In this document: piece after piece, positions 34,090 through 42,064 of the stretch
Layout: the number at the start of each line of letters is the position of its first letter
Numbering within the stretch: the stretch's first letter is position 1
Origin: Polyangium fumosum
GTDB taxonomy: Bacteria > Myxococcota_A > Polyangia > Polyangiales > Polyangiaceae
Reading direction: 5' to 3'
DNA length: 64,000 nt
Assembly: GCF_005144585.1 (NCBI RefSeq)
Contig: NZ_SSMQ01000019.1
Location: forward strand, 118,371-182,370
Program-made: the position numbers and the translations under genes
The notes under the pieces: model-generated
The model's database searches: none
Told to the model about the DNA's origin: nothing
The model's input: the letters and a program-made list of their open reading frames with translations, nothing else

Positions 34090-34527
34090 ATGAGCCTCAC
34101 TCGACTCGAATCAAGTCATCCCTTGCTGATGGCCGCCTATCGCAACGCCTCGCCCGAGCAGCAGAGGTCTGCGGCGTTGCGCGCGTCGGAGGGCGCTCTT
34201 GCGACCGTCGGCATGAGCGATGCTGATGTGGAGGCCGCGCGCGCTTGTCTCCGTGAGGAGACGCAGGCGGATCCGGCGCTGCTCAGGCGTCTCAGGCAGC
34301 GGGTGGAAGCGCTTGACTCCAACGACCTGAATGCCGAGGCCGGCGAGGATGGGCGGACGGAGGCGTCGCTGGCCTGGTTCTCCCAGGCGCGTGCCCTGGC
34401 GGCACTCCTCTACCTCCTTTCGCCCTCACAATCCGGCAGCCTGCACGAGTCGATCTACGAGTCGCTGATGGCGGTGGAGGACCCAGAGCCGCTCTGTGCA
34501 GAAATCATGTCAGTGCTGCGTGTGTGA
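34090..34527 (+). CDS. unknown small protein, last of immunity array
   Basis: The 145-residue helical protein (MSLTRLESSHPLLMAAYRNASPEQQRSAAL...LCAEIMSVLRV) is rich in Ala, Leu and Glu, with no signal or membrane segment. It is in line with the preceding small genes (43-base gap) and ends the array, directly before the second copy of the 59-bp repeat. A role as immunity protein is inferred from context only. Confidence 0.6.
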   Translation: MSLTRLESSHPLLMAAYRNASPEQQRSAALRASEGALATVGMSDADVEAARACLREETQADPALLRRLRQRVEALDSNDLNAEAGEDGRTEASLAWFSQARALAALLYLLSPSQSGSLHESIYESLMAVEDPEPLCAEIMSVLRV

Positions 34528-35016
34528 CATGGATGCCGGAGATGTCGTTGGGATGCCTCATTCGAGGCCCCTCCCCCTCTCCCGAAACGAACCGCCCACC
34601 CCGGATAGGGCCCTCTCTCCTTCCCCCTCACCATGCCGAGGCCCCGCGTAGGGGTTTCCTTCAGGCGCCTCCGCCCCGAGGCCACCCAGCGCCTGCCGCA
34701 CCTTTTCCAATCGACAGCCCATGACGACCCCGGGGGTACCTCCTGCCTCCGCGATCAGAGAGCCGAGCCACCCAGGCGCAGGCGCCCGTCCCCCCCTGCA
34801 CGACGTCTCCCCACCCTGACGCAGGTCCTCCCCACGAAGCAGACTTCGTGCATCCACCCCCTCCCAAGCTCCCCGCGGGAAATACCGAGCGGGAAGCTAC
34901 CCCGGGGGTGGTCCTCTTGGCGGAGCGAGGAGCGCTCGCGCAGGCCCAGGGCGGGTGCAGACGCGAAACGAGCAGCGGCCCCCGACCCCCCTCCTGCCTC
35001 GCTCACCTGAGCCGAT
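34528..35016. other. 489-bp non-coding stretch, pyrimidine-rich
   Basis: No convincing gene is present: open frames exist in both strands but read as Arg/Gly/Pro noise. The stretch holds repeat copy B at 34565-34623 and several small palindromes (e.g. GAAGCAGACTTC at 34838). The + strand is strongly C/T-rich up to about 34880, then purine-rich. Confidence 0.6.
34565..34623 (+). repeat. 59-bp extragenic repeat, copy B
   Basis: Direct copy of 31120-31178 (about 88% identity, differences clustered after GAAAC and near AGGG). Confidence 0.85.
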
Positions 35017-36204
35017 TCAGACCAGCGCCCCCATACTCGCATCCGCCGTCGCCTGCGCGTGCATCCGCCGAATGCAAAGCCGGAGCCCCTCACGCAGGTT
35101 CGCGCACGTGATCACCCGCGACAGGTCGAGCCCCAGGCTCACCACCGTCTGCGCGACCGTCGGCCGGATGCCCGTGATGATGCCCTCGGCGCCGAGCAAG
35201 CGGATGGCCGAGATGAGCGAGAGGATGTGGGCCGCCGTCGCCGTGTCCACGATCTCGACGCCCGTCAGGTCCAGGATCGCAAAACGAGCGCTCTGCTTGG
35301 AGACCGCCGTGAGCAGGTCGTCCATCACCCGCGCCGCGCGCGCGCTGTCGACGACGCCCACCATCGGGAGCGTGACCACGCGGTCCCAGACCTCGATGAT
35401 CGGCGTCTCCAGGTTGCGGATGACCTCCTGCTGCCGCTCGATCAGGTTGATCCGGTTTTGCAGCTCCTGCGTGGCGCGCTTCGAGTCGCTCTTGTCGAAC
35501 GACAAACAGATGGCGCCGACGACCTCGCCGTCCGCGTCCTTGACCGGGGAAAACCAGTTCTCCCAGAGGACGCCGTGTGCTTCGACGATGTAGTGACGGT
35601 CCTCGCCGCGAAGGGCGCGCTCGACGTTCTCCAGGATCACGGCGTCGTGCGCGTACGCCTCGGGGAGGTGCTTGCCGAGGTTGAAGTTGGGGCCGAGGCC
35701 GCTCGTGATCAGGCTCTTGCCGTCATTCAAGGTGACATAACCGCTCCGATCCACGACGGTCACCGCGATCTCCAGGTTGTCGAGCAACATGCGCAGGATC
35801 CGCTCCGGATCCCTTTCGCTCGGCGGCGCGGCGGGCGCGGGCGCGGCGGGGAGGAGCACGGCGTGGATTTCGGGGCCATCGCTCACCCGGCGCGCGCTCC
35901 AGGAGAATGCCTGGTATGGCCCGTCCGCCCCCCGCAGCCTGCTCACGGCGCCGAGCGCCTCGCCGTCCTCCGGCAGACGCGCCCATGACGCCTGCAAGGC
36001 GCCCCGATCCTCGGGATGCACAGCCTCCACGAGCGAGCGCCCCACCGCGCCCTCCTGGCCGAAGAAGCGCGCGGCCTCCCGGTTCGCCATTGTAATGATG
36101 CCCTCGGGGCTCGTCACGAAATAGATACCCGGGCATGCGTCGAGGAACGATTGGAGCATGACTTGTCCTGCTTGCCATCCTGTTACCACCGTACGCCGCG
36201 TCAT
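35017..36204 (-). CDS. PAS-PAS-STAS regulator (RsbR-like)
   Basis: The 395-residue protein is a paralogue of 8780-9994. The first PAS (about residues 18-120) reads CPGIYFVTSPEGIITMANREA and the second (about 135-255) LEIAVTVVDRSGYVTLNDG. A coiled linker (TQELQNRINLIERQQEVIRNLE) leads to a C-terminal STAS domain (IIEVWDRVVTLPMVGVVDS). Here both RsbR-type Thr positions are present (VDT and AQT), so phosphorylation by an RsbT-like kinase is possible. No such kinase is adjacent. The ATG at 36159 (MLQSFLDACPG) is an alternative start. It probably senses a signal or redox state through PAS. Confidence 0.82.
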   Translation of the reverse strand: MTRRTVVTGWQAGQVMLQSFLDACPGIYFVTSPEGIITMANREAARFFGQEGAVGRSLVEAVHPEDRGALQASWARLPEDGEALGAVSRLRGADGPYQAFSWSARRVSDGPEIHAVLLPAAPAPAAPPSERDPERILRMLLDNLEIAVTVVDRSGYVTLNDGKSLITSGLGPNFNLGKHLPEAYAHDAVILENVERALRGEDRHYIVEAHGVLWENWFSPVKDADGEVVGAICLSFDKSDSKRATQELQNRINLIERQQEVIRNLETPIIEVWDRVVTLPMVGVVDSARAARVMDDLLTAVSKQSARFAILDLTGVEIVDTATAAHILSLISAIRLLGAEGIITGIRPTVAQTVVSLGLDLSRVITCANLREGLRLCIRRMHAQATADASMGALV

Positions 36205-36378
36205 TGCAATCCTGCAATTTAGAATTCGTTCCTGTCAGGTTCATGACAGCCAATGCGCCGTTTGCATGGCGGTGCTGCGGGTTGCGTCCTTTCGATTTCG
36301 TGGAGGGTTTCCGCGCTTCGCCGGGATCTCGCTGCGGCCTCGCTTGCCACGCGCCCGCCCTTTCGCTCTCATGTCCGG

Positions 36379-38157
36379 GTGCGCACCCAAGCCCTCGGTC
36401 TGCTCGCGCGTGTCGCGGCCGGGATCCTGTTTCCCCTCGTGCTCGGCGCGTCGGGGTGCTGCGGCTGCCCGATGGGCCTGTGCTCGTCGTTGATGAAGGG
36501 GCTGCCGGGGCCGGGATCGTCGCCGCCCACGACGGGGCCCTCGCTCGGCGTGGGCGGCGGAGCGGGCGCATCCGAGGCCGAGGCCGAGGCGGGCGAGCCG
36601 AGCGCGCCGCTCGCGCCCGAGGGCGCGCAGGCCGAACGTCAGCCCGTCCATGGGAGCGCGAAGGAGCCGCGCCTGAGCCTCGACAGCAGGCTGCCCATTC
36701 GCGGGGCGCTGCAGAAGCAGGCGAGCGGCAAGACGCGCTTCGTGCCGCATGCGGCCACGGCCGCGGCGCCGATCGGGGACGGGTCTTCCTTCGTCGTCGC
36801 CGGCGCCACGGGCCTCTGGGAGCACGATACGAACACGCTGGCGAAGCGCTCGCGCCTCGTCCCCGGGCCCGTGCTGGATGTCGCCGCGGCCCCGGACGGC
36901 GCGCGGTTCGCCTATACGCTCTCCGGCGGCCGCGTGCGGGTCGTCGAGTACCCGAGCCTCAAGCAGCGCGCGGCGGCGACGGTCGACGTGCCGGTTCGCA
37001 TGCGGTTCTCCGCGGATGGCAAGCACGTCGCGCTCGGCTCGGAGAGCGATACGGTGACGCTCCTCGACGTGGCCACGGGCAAGACCCACGTGTTCGACAC
37101 GGACGAGGACGTGAACGACGTCTTCCCCATGCCGGATCGGCCCGGGGAGGTCGCGTATGCGAGCGACGACGACGAGTTCGCGATCGTCGACGTCGTGAAG
37201 GGCCGCAAGGTGTTCGGCTCGGAGCCGCTCGTGGAGCGCTGGCGGTCCACGAACCGGCCCTTCTTCACGATGCGCGATCAACAAGCCGTCGCCTACGATC
37301 CGGTCACGAAGACGCTGATCGGCGGCGGGGACGACAACATGCTCTGGCGGGTCGACGATCTGCGCGGATCCCCTTCGATCCGAGCGCCCATCGAGCTCGG
37401 CGGCAACGTCGTGGAGATCGCCTGTTGCGCGGGGCAAACCGCGGTGGACCGCGCGGCCTACGTGGCCGTCGATGACCTCCGGGTGCGCGCCGTGGCCCTC
37501 GACGGGCGGCTCGGACCGCAGTTCGGGCCGCTCATGGGCAGCGTGGGTTCGTTCAAGATCCGCGTCGCGCTCCTGCCCTCGGGCGACGTGCTGGTCGTGC
37601 CACAAGGCACGCTCTACCGCTGGGCGCCGCGCACGGGCGAGGCGCTGCGCTCGTCCGATTACGCCGCGCCCTCCGCGCTCTCGGCGAGCGCGCTCGACGC
37701 CGACACGCTGTACGTGTTGTGTGACGCGGGGGTCTGCGTGGTCCACCGCGTGGCCCACGGCGCGCCCGCCGCGGACGTGGAGACGGTGATCCTCGGGGAG
37801 CTTCCGGGCCTCGGGATGCGCTCGATCCTGCCGTTCGACAACGGGACACGCGCGATCGTGACCTCGAAGGACAACAAGCTCCGGCTCGTGTACCTCGGGC
37901 CCGGCGGCGCGCTGGAGGCGCCGATCGACACGTCCGCGGAGGCCTCGTTCGGCGAGAAATACGCCCGGCGCGACGGCGGAACGCACGGGTGTCTCCTCCC
38001 CGGCGGCGACGTCTACGAGATCACGGCGAGCCCACGCGGCGCTCGCAAGGTCGGCACGGCCGCGGGCAGCGGGCCCGTGTCGTCCTTCGACTGGGACGTG
38101 GCCTCGAAGCGCTGGCGCATCGGCCGCCGCGGCCACGGGTTCGTGTACGTCCCGTAG
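36379..38157 (+). CDS. beta-propeller-like lipoprotein
   Basis: This 592-residue lipoprotein has the lipobox LGASGCCG. A Gly/Ala/Glu linker (about residues 45-90) leads to a domain of roughly 480 residues. It shows repeated WD40/YVTN-like strands (LDVAAAPDGARFAYTLSGGRVRVVEYP, MRFSADGKHVALGSESDTVTLLDVATGKT, GDDNMLWRVDDL). The GTG at 36379 is chosen because it puts the lipobox at a normal distance, but its ribosome-binding site is weak and longer starts are open. It probably sits in the periplasm or on the surface as a protein-binding scaffold. Its stop lies four bases from the convergent crotonase stop. Confidence 0.75.
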   Translation: MRTQALGLLARVAAGILFPLVLGASGCCGCPMGLCSSLMKGLPGPGSSPPTTGPSLGVGGGAGASEAEAEAGEPSAPLAPEGAQAERQPVHGSAKEPRLSLDSRLPIRGALQKQASGKTRFVPHAATAAAPIGDGSSFVVAGATGLWEHDTNTLAKRSRLVPGPVLDVAAAPDGARFAYTLSGGRVRVVEYPSLKQRAAATVDVPVRMRFSADGKHVALGSESDTVTLLDVATGKTHVFDTDEDVNDVFPMPDRPGEVAYASDDDEFAIVDVVKGRKVFGSEPLVERWRSTNRPFFTMRDQQAVAYDPVTKTLIGGGDDNMLWRVDDLRGSPSIRAPIELGGNVVEIACCAGQTAVDRAAYVAVDDLRVRAVALDGRLGPQFGPLMGSVGSFKIRVALLPSGDVLVVPQGTLYRWAPRTGEALRSSDYAAPSALSASALDADTLYVLCDAGVCVVHRVAHGAPAADVETVILGELPGLGMRSILPFDNGTRAIVTSKDNKLRLVYLGPGGALEAPIDTSAEASFGEKYARRDGGTHGCLLPGGDVYEITASPRGARKVGTAAGSGPVSSFDWDVASKRWRIGRRGHGFVYVP

Positions 38158-38160
38158 AAC

Positions 38161-38919
38161 CTATCCGCGGCGCTTGAAGAACGCGTCGAGCGCGGCTTGA
38201 TGCACGGGGCCGCCCCAGACCTCGGCGAAGGTCGCCCGCTCGCGCTCGATCGCGTCGCCGCGCATCGCCGCGCGGACCGCCGTGAGCGCGCGTTTCTGCG
38301 CCGCGACCACGTCACGGGCGTTGCCGGCGATCCGCCCGATGCGCTCGAGCGCCCGCTCGCGGGACGTTCCTTTCGGCACGACCTCGTTCACGAGCCCGAT
38401 ACGCGCGGCCTCCTCGGCGCCGACCTTCTCGGCCGAGAACATGAGCCGCGGCGCCTCGATCGGCCCCACGCGCTCGACGAGCCGCGTGAGCCCGCCCCAG
38501 GCCGGCGAGAGGCCCATGCGGGCGTGCCGGAACGCGAGCGAGGCGTGGGCCTCGACGATCACCATGTCGCAGAGGAGCAAGAGCTCGCAGCCGCCGCCGT
38601 AGACGTTGCCCTGCACCGCGGCCACGACGGGCAGCGCGCTCGTCTCCAGGACCACGAGGTCGTCGTACATGTCGAGCACCACGGACGGGCCCGCCTGCTC
38701 CCGCACGGCGCGGGCGATCTCGTGGAGATCCCCGCCCGAAACGAACGTCTCTTCGCCCGTCGCGGTGAGCACGATGCCGCGGACCGCGGGGTCGGCCTCG
38801 GCCGCGCGGACGGCCTCGGCGATGCGGCGGGTGAGGTCTCGGTCGAGGGCGTTGTGGGTCTTCGGTCGGTCGATCGTGAGGACGAGCGCGCCCTCCGTGG
38901 GCTCGATCCGCAGGCTCAA
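38161..38919 (-). CDS. crotonase (enoyl-CoA hydratase/isomerase family)
   Basis: The 252-residue crotonase has oxyanion-hole segments TFVSGGDLHEIA and GNVYGGGCELLLL. The Glu in GGGCEL is present, but the second catalytic-Glu region reads RHARMGLSP instead of PE..LG..P. At most one of the two hydratase glutamates is kept, which favours an isomerase or another family reaction. The start overlaps the end of the RimK-like gene (ATGA, four bases), so the pair is translationally coupled, and the gene lies second in that operon. Confidence 0.85.
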   Translation of the reverse strand: MSLRIEPTEGALVLTIDRPKTHNALDRDLTRRIAEAVRAAEADPAVRGIVLTATGEETFVSGGDLHEIARAVREQAGPSVVLDMYDDLVVLETSALPVVAAVQGNVYGGGCELLLLCDMVIVEAHASLAFRHARMGLSPAWGGLTRLVERVGPIEAPRLMFSAEKVGAEEAARIGLVNEVVPKGTSRERALERIGRIAGNARDVVAAQKRALTAVRAAMRGDAIERERATFAEVWGGPVHQAALDAFFKRRG

Positions 38920-39932
38920 GACGGCGCTCCGCGGGCCCGGCCGTTGAGACGGCCGTTCATGCGGGAGGGGAGGGGCGGCACGCGCCGGGGCGGCATACGC
39001 TCGTCGTGGATCACGTTCGTGATGCGCAGATCGACCTCGCGTTGCGAGATGCGCCCGTGCGTCAGGGCGTACTTCTCGGCGTGCTCGATGATGGCCGAGG
39101 CCACGTCGATGCCGCTCGCGCGCTCGATGCCTTCGAGCCCGGGGGAGCTGTTGATCTCGAGGATCTTCGGCTTTTTCTTCGATTCGAGCATGTCGACGCC
39201 GGCGACCTCGAGGCCCATCACCTTGACCGCGCGGATGGCCGCGTTGCGGTAGGCGGGCAGGAGCTTGACCTTGTCGCCCTTGCCGCCGCGGTGCAGGTTC
39301 GAGCGGAATTCGCCGGGCTTGGCGACCCTGCGCATCGAGGCGATCACGCGGCCGCCGACCACGAGGATGCGGATGTCGCGGCCCTTCGATTCGCGGACGT
39401 ACTCTTGCAGGACGATGTCCTGGCCCATGGCCCAGAGCGTCTCCAGGAGCGAGTGCACGGCCTGGGGGGTCTCGGCGATCATGGTGCCGATGCCCTGCGT
39501 GCCCTGCTGGAGCTTGACGATGGCGGGACAGCCGACGAGGGCGAGCGCCGAGTCGACGCCGGCGGGGCTCCGCGCGCAGATCGTCGCGGGGACGTCGATG
39601 TTCTTGCGGTTCAGGAGCTGCAAGGCGCGTAGCTTGTCGCGGCTCCGGGCGATGGAGACCGCGCTGTTCAGCACGGGCACGCCCATGAGGTCGAACTGGC
39701 GCACCACGGCGAGGCCGTAGTTCGTGATGCTCGCGCCGATGCGGGGGATCACGAGGTCGAACCGAGGCACGGGGTTGCCCTCGTGGAGCAGGCTCGACCG
39801 GCCCTTGGAGACGACGATCTGCAGGTCGAGCGGGTCGATGACCGTGATTTCGTGGCCACGCGCGCGGGCGGCCAGGACGATCCGGCTGGTCGAGTAGAGG
39901 TTCTGGTTACGCGAGAGGAGGAGGAACCGCAT
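38916..39932 (-). CDS. RimK-type ATP-grasp ligase
   Basis: This 338-residue ATP-grasp protein has the RimK layout. The N-terminal LSRNQNLYSTSRIV and GHEITVIDPL come first, followed by the central ATP-grasp segments VKLQQGTQGIGTMIA and IVLQEYV. The catalytic/metal residues are in VAGVDMLE and KILEINSSPGLEGIE. RimK adds glutamate to ribosomal protein S6 or acts on related peptides. The C-terminal ~45 residues beyond the ligase (basic, with RRVPPLPSRMNGRLNGRARG) are an unusual tail. The downstream crotonase overlaps it by four bases. The assignment to the RimK branch is good; the substrate is inferred. Confidence 0.85.
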   Translation of the reverse strand: MRFLLLSRNQNLYSTSRIVLAARARGHEITVIDPLDLQIVVSKGRSSLLHEGNPVPRFDLVIPRIGASITNYGLAVVRQFDLMGVPVLNSAVSIARSRDKLRALQLLNRKNIDVPATICARSPAGVDSALALVGCPAIVKLQQGTQGIGTMIAETPQAVHSLLETLWAMGQDIVLQEYVRESKGRDIRILVVGGRVIASMRRVAKPGEFRSNLHRGGKGDKVKLLPAYRNAAIRAVKVMGLEVAGVDMLESKKKPKILEINSSPGLEGIERASGIDVASAIIEHAEKYALTHGRISQREVDLRITNVIHDERMPPRRVPPLPSRMNGRLNGRARGAPS

Positions 39933-40029
39933 CCGGGGGGAGCGAGGCTAGCAGAGCTTGGGAGCGGGGGCGCGCGGTTCCCTCGGCTTCGCCGGCCGGG
40001 GTACAGCCTCACACTTCTTCCTCTTGCGC

Positions 40030-40061
40030 CCGCGAATATTTCGTGTACGAATTATCATGGA
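40030..40061. promoter_or_regulatory. palindrome upstream of acyl-CoA dehydrogenase
   Basis: AATATTTCGT-GT-ACGAATTATC: TTCGT and ACGAA pair perfectly around GT, and about eight of ten bases of each longer arm match. It is an AT-rich island in GC-rich DNA, 70-95 bases before the start, and a plausible operator. Confidence 0.55.
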
Positions 40062-40125
40062 AACGCCGGGAAATCGTGGGGTGAGAGCGCCCCGGGGGCC
40101 GGCGCAAACCGAGGAGTTCGTGGCC

Positions 40126-41295
40126 ATGTGGCAGCCGTTCACCGAGGAGCACGAGCAGTTCCGGAAGACCGTCCGCGCGTTCGCCGAGAAGGAGCTCGCG
40201 CCACACGCGGAGGAATGGGAGGCCGACGAGTGCTTCCCGAATTGGGTGTTCAAGCGCGCCGGTGAGCTCGGCATCCTCGGCGCTCATTTCCCCGAGGAGC
40301 ACGGGGGCATGGGGCTCGACTACTGGTTCAGCGCGGCGAAGGCGGAGGAGCTGCCGCGCTCCCGCCTGGCCGGCGTGACGATGGGCCTGCTCGTGCAGAG
40401 CGACATGGCGACCCCGGTGATCAGCGACCTCGGGACGAAGGAGCAGATCGAGGAGTTTTTGAAGCCCGTGCTCGCGGGGGACAAGGTGATCTCGCTCGGC
40501 GTGAGCGAGCCTGCGGCGGGCAGCGACGTGGCCGGCATCCTCACGACGGCGCGCAAGGACGGCGACGACTACGTGCTCAGCGGGCAAAAGACGTTCATCA
40601 CGAACGGGACGCGGGCCGATTTCGTGACGCTGCTGGCGAAGACGACCCCCGACCGCGGGGCGCACGGCTGCTCGTTTTTCCTGGTCCCGACGAGCCTGCC
40701 GGGCTTCAGCGTCTCGAAGAAGCTGAAGAAGGTCGGCAACAAGTCCTCGGACACGGCGGAGCTCTTCCTCGACGAGGTGCGGGTGCCGAAGCGGTACCTG
40801 CTCGGCGAGGAGAACATGGGCTTCATGTACCTGATGCAGAACTTCCAGAGCGAGCGGCTCATCGGCTCGGTCAGCGCGCTCGCCGGCGGGTTCTACATGC
40901 TGGACCAGTCGATCGCGTACGGCCGTGATCGCGTGGCGTTCGGCAAGCCGATCCTCAAGCGCGAGGTCTGGCAGCACAAGTTCGTGGACCTCTTCACGCG
41001 GGCGGAGGCGGCGAAGTCCTTCGTCTACAAGTGCGTCGACCAATACAACGACGAGCGATACGTGAAGAAGCAGCCGGTCAGCTTCGACACGGTGAAATAC
41101 ATCTCGATGGCGAAGGTGCTCGTGGGCGACGTGGTGAGCGACATCATGGACACGTGTCTGCAGTTCCACGGCGGCTGGGGCTACATCGAGGACTTCCCGA
41201 TCGCCCGCGCCTGGCGCGACCAACGGCTCTTCCGCATCGGCGGCGGGACGACCGAGACCATGAAGTACTACATCGCCAAGTTGATGGGCTTCTGA
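40126..41295 (+). CDS. acyl-CoA dehydrogenase
   Basis: The 389-residue flavin-dependent dehydrogenase oxidises acyl-CoA thioesters at the alpha-beta bond. Motifs are SEPAAGSDVAGI, YVLSGQKTFITNG, GRDRVAFGKPI, CLQFHGGWGYIEDFPIAR and the ending IGGGTTETM. The usual Glu before G-T (MCAD-type IYEGT) is Gly here. ERLIGS in the helix preceding AYGRDR carries a Glu at the position used by the isovaleryl/long-chain types. The start at 40126 is chosen because GAGGAG lies nine bases upstream; the frame extends to an ATG at 40057. A palindrome at 40030-40061 suggests control by a TetR-like repressor. Confidence 0.88.
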   Translation: MWQPFTEEHEQFRKTVRAFAEKELAPHAEEWEADECFPNWVFKRAGELGILGAHFPEEHGGMGLDYWFSAAKAEELPRSRLAGVTMGLLVQSDMATPVISDLGTKEQIEEFLKPVLAGDKVISLGVSEPAAGSDVAGILTTARKDGDDYVLSGQKTFITNGTRADFVTLLAKTTPDRGAHGCSFFLVPTSLPGFSVSKKLKKVGNKSSDTAELFLDEVRVPKRYLLGEENMGFMYLMQNFQSERLIGSVSALAGGFYMLDQSIAYGRDRVAFGKPILKREVWQHKFVDLFTRAEAAKSFVYKCVDQYNDERYVKKQPVSFDTVKYISMAKVLVGDVVSDIMDTCLQFHGGWGYIEDFPIARAWRDQRLFRIGGGTTETMKYYIAKLMGF

Positions 41296-41419
41296 CCGAG
41301 CAGACCCACCCCCGGCCGTCCGCGCAGGCGGAAAAGTGCATCGGTGTGGGTTGGATCGCCAAAAAAACAGGAGACAAACGCGCTGGGAGGCTGTAGATAC
41401 TGCGCCTCCCAAGCACGAC

Positions 41420-41492
41420 GGGGCTGTAGCTCAGTTGGGAGAGCGCCTGACTGGCAGTCAGGAGGTCAGGGGTTCGATTCCCCTCAGCTCCA
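41420..41492 (+). tRNA. tRNA-Ala (anticodon GGC)
   Basis: A 73-nt cloverleaf has acceptor stem GGGGCTG/CAGCTCC (one G-T pair) and a D-arm GCTC...GAGC. The anticodon stem CTGAC/GTCAG with loop TGGCAGT reads GGC (Ala). The T-arm is AGGGG-TTCGATT-CCCCT. The 3' CCA is not fully encoded (sequence continues CCG). A strong terminator follows 12 bases later. Confidence 0.95.
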
Positions 41493-41504
41493 CCGGCACG
41501 AAGG

Positions 41505-41546
41505 ACGACGAGGGCGCCGCAGAACAAGCGGCGCCCTTCGTCGTTT
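41505..41546 (+). terminator. strong terminator of tRNA-Ala
   Basis: ACGACGAGGGCGCCGC and GCGGCGCCCTTCGTCGT form a 16-17 bp stem around AGAACAA, followed by TTTG. It ends at the base before the VanZ-like start codon. Confidence 0.85.
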
Positions 41547-41951
41547 GTGGGCACGGATCCGGAGAGGGACGGGAAGCGCGCGGTCCGCGCGTGGCGCTTC
41601 GCCCTGGCGGGGTACGTGGTGCTGCTCGGGATCGTCTCGGGCCTCGCGTATACGCGGGGGCTGCCGCTCGCCGTCCTGTCGACGCCCTACCTCGACAAGG
41701 TGCTGCACTTTCTGCTGCTCGGCGGCGCCTCGTTCCTCGCGCGTCGGGCCACGGGCGACGCGCGCGTGCCGCGGATGGGGCTCCCGGCGGGGCCGTCGGT
41801 GGTGGGGCTGCTCGCCACGATTGAGGAGTGCGCGCAGAAGTTTTCGCCGGTGCGGACCTTCAGCCTCGGCGACCTCGCGGCGAATCTGCTCGGGGTGGTG
41901 GTCTTTGGCTGGCTCGGGAGACCACGTCCGCGGAGCCGCCGCAGCGATTGA
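41547..41951 (+). CDS. VanZ-like membrane protein
   Basis: The 134-residue protein has about three hydrophobic segments and the VanZ pattern: [15 protein letters not shown] (D/KxxHfxlf), then [25 protein letters not shown] (E..Q.f.p.R..s..D...N..G). VanZ-like proteins are widespread; one confers teicoplanin resistance, but most roles are unknown. GTG at 41547 is the only start that keeps the first helix. It begins directly at the end of the tRNA terminator, without a visible ribosome-binding site, so initiation is unusual. Confidence 0.8.
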   Translation: MGTDPERDGKRAVRAWRFALAGYVVLLGIVSGLAYTRGLPLAVLSTPYLDKVLHFLLLGGASFLARRATGDARVPRMGLPAGPSVVGLLATIEECAQKFSPVRTFSLGDLAANLLGVVVFGWLGRPRPRSRRSD

Positions 41952-42064
41952 CTGTTTTCTCGCGAGGCGTTTACGATCGAGAGGAGATCCACGCGCGCTC
42001 GATCCCACGCGCGCGCGTTCGCGGATCGGCCTTTTGGATCTTTCGACTCGGCGGAGCGCTTGGC

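Noticed and set aside
24104..34623. classification of the array as an integrated prophage or transposon
   Set aside because: No transposase, integrase, terminal inverted repeats or phage structural genes were found.
34755..35093. possible small minus-strand gene in the non-coding stretch
   Set aside because: Overlaps the PAS-STAS gene end and reads as Arg/Gly noise; no ribosome-binding site.
36241..38136. 631-residue minus-strand frame opposite the propeller lipoprotein
   Set aside because: No signal, no motif; the plus-strand frame has lipobox and propeller strands.
41420..41546. tRNA-Ala 3' end as an integration (att) site
   Set aside because: No repeat of the tRNA 3' end and no integrase in the window; the following palindrome is a terminator.
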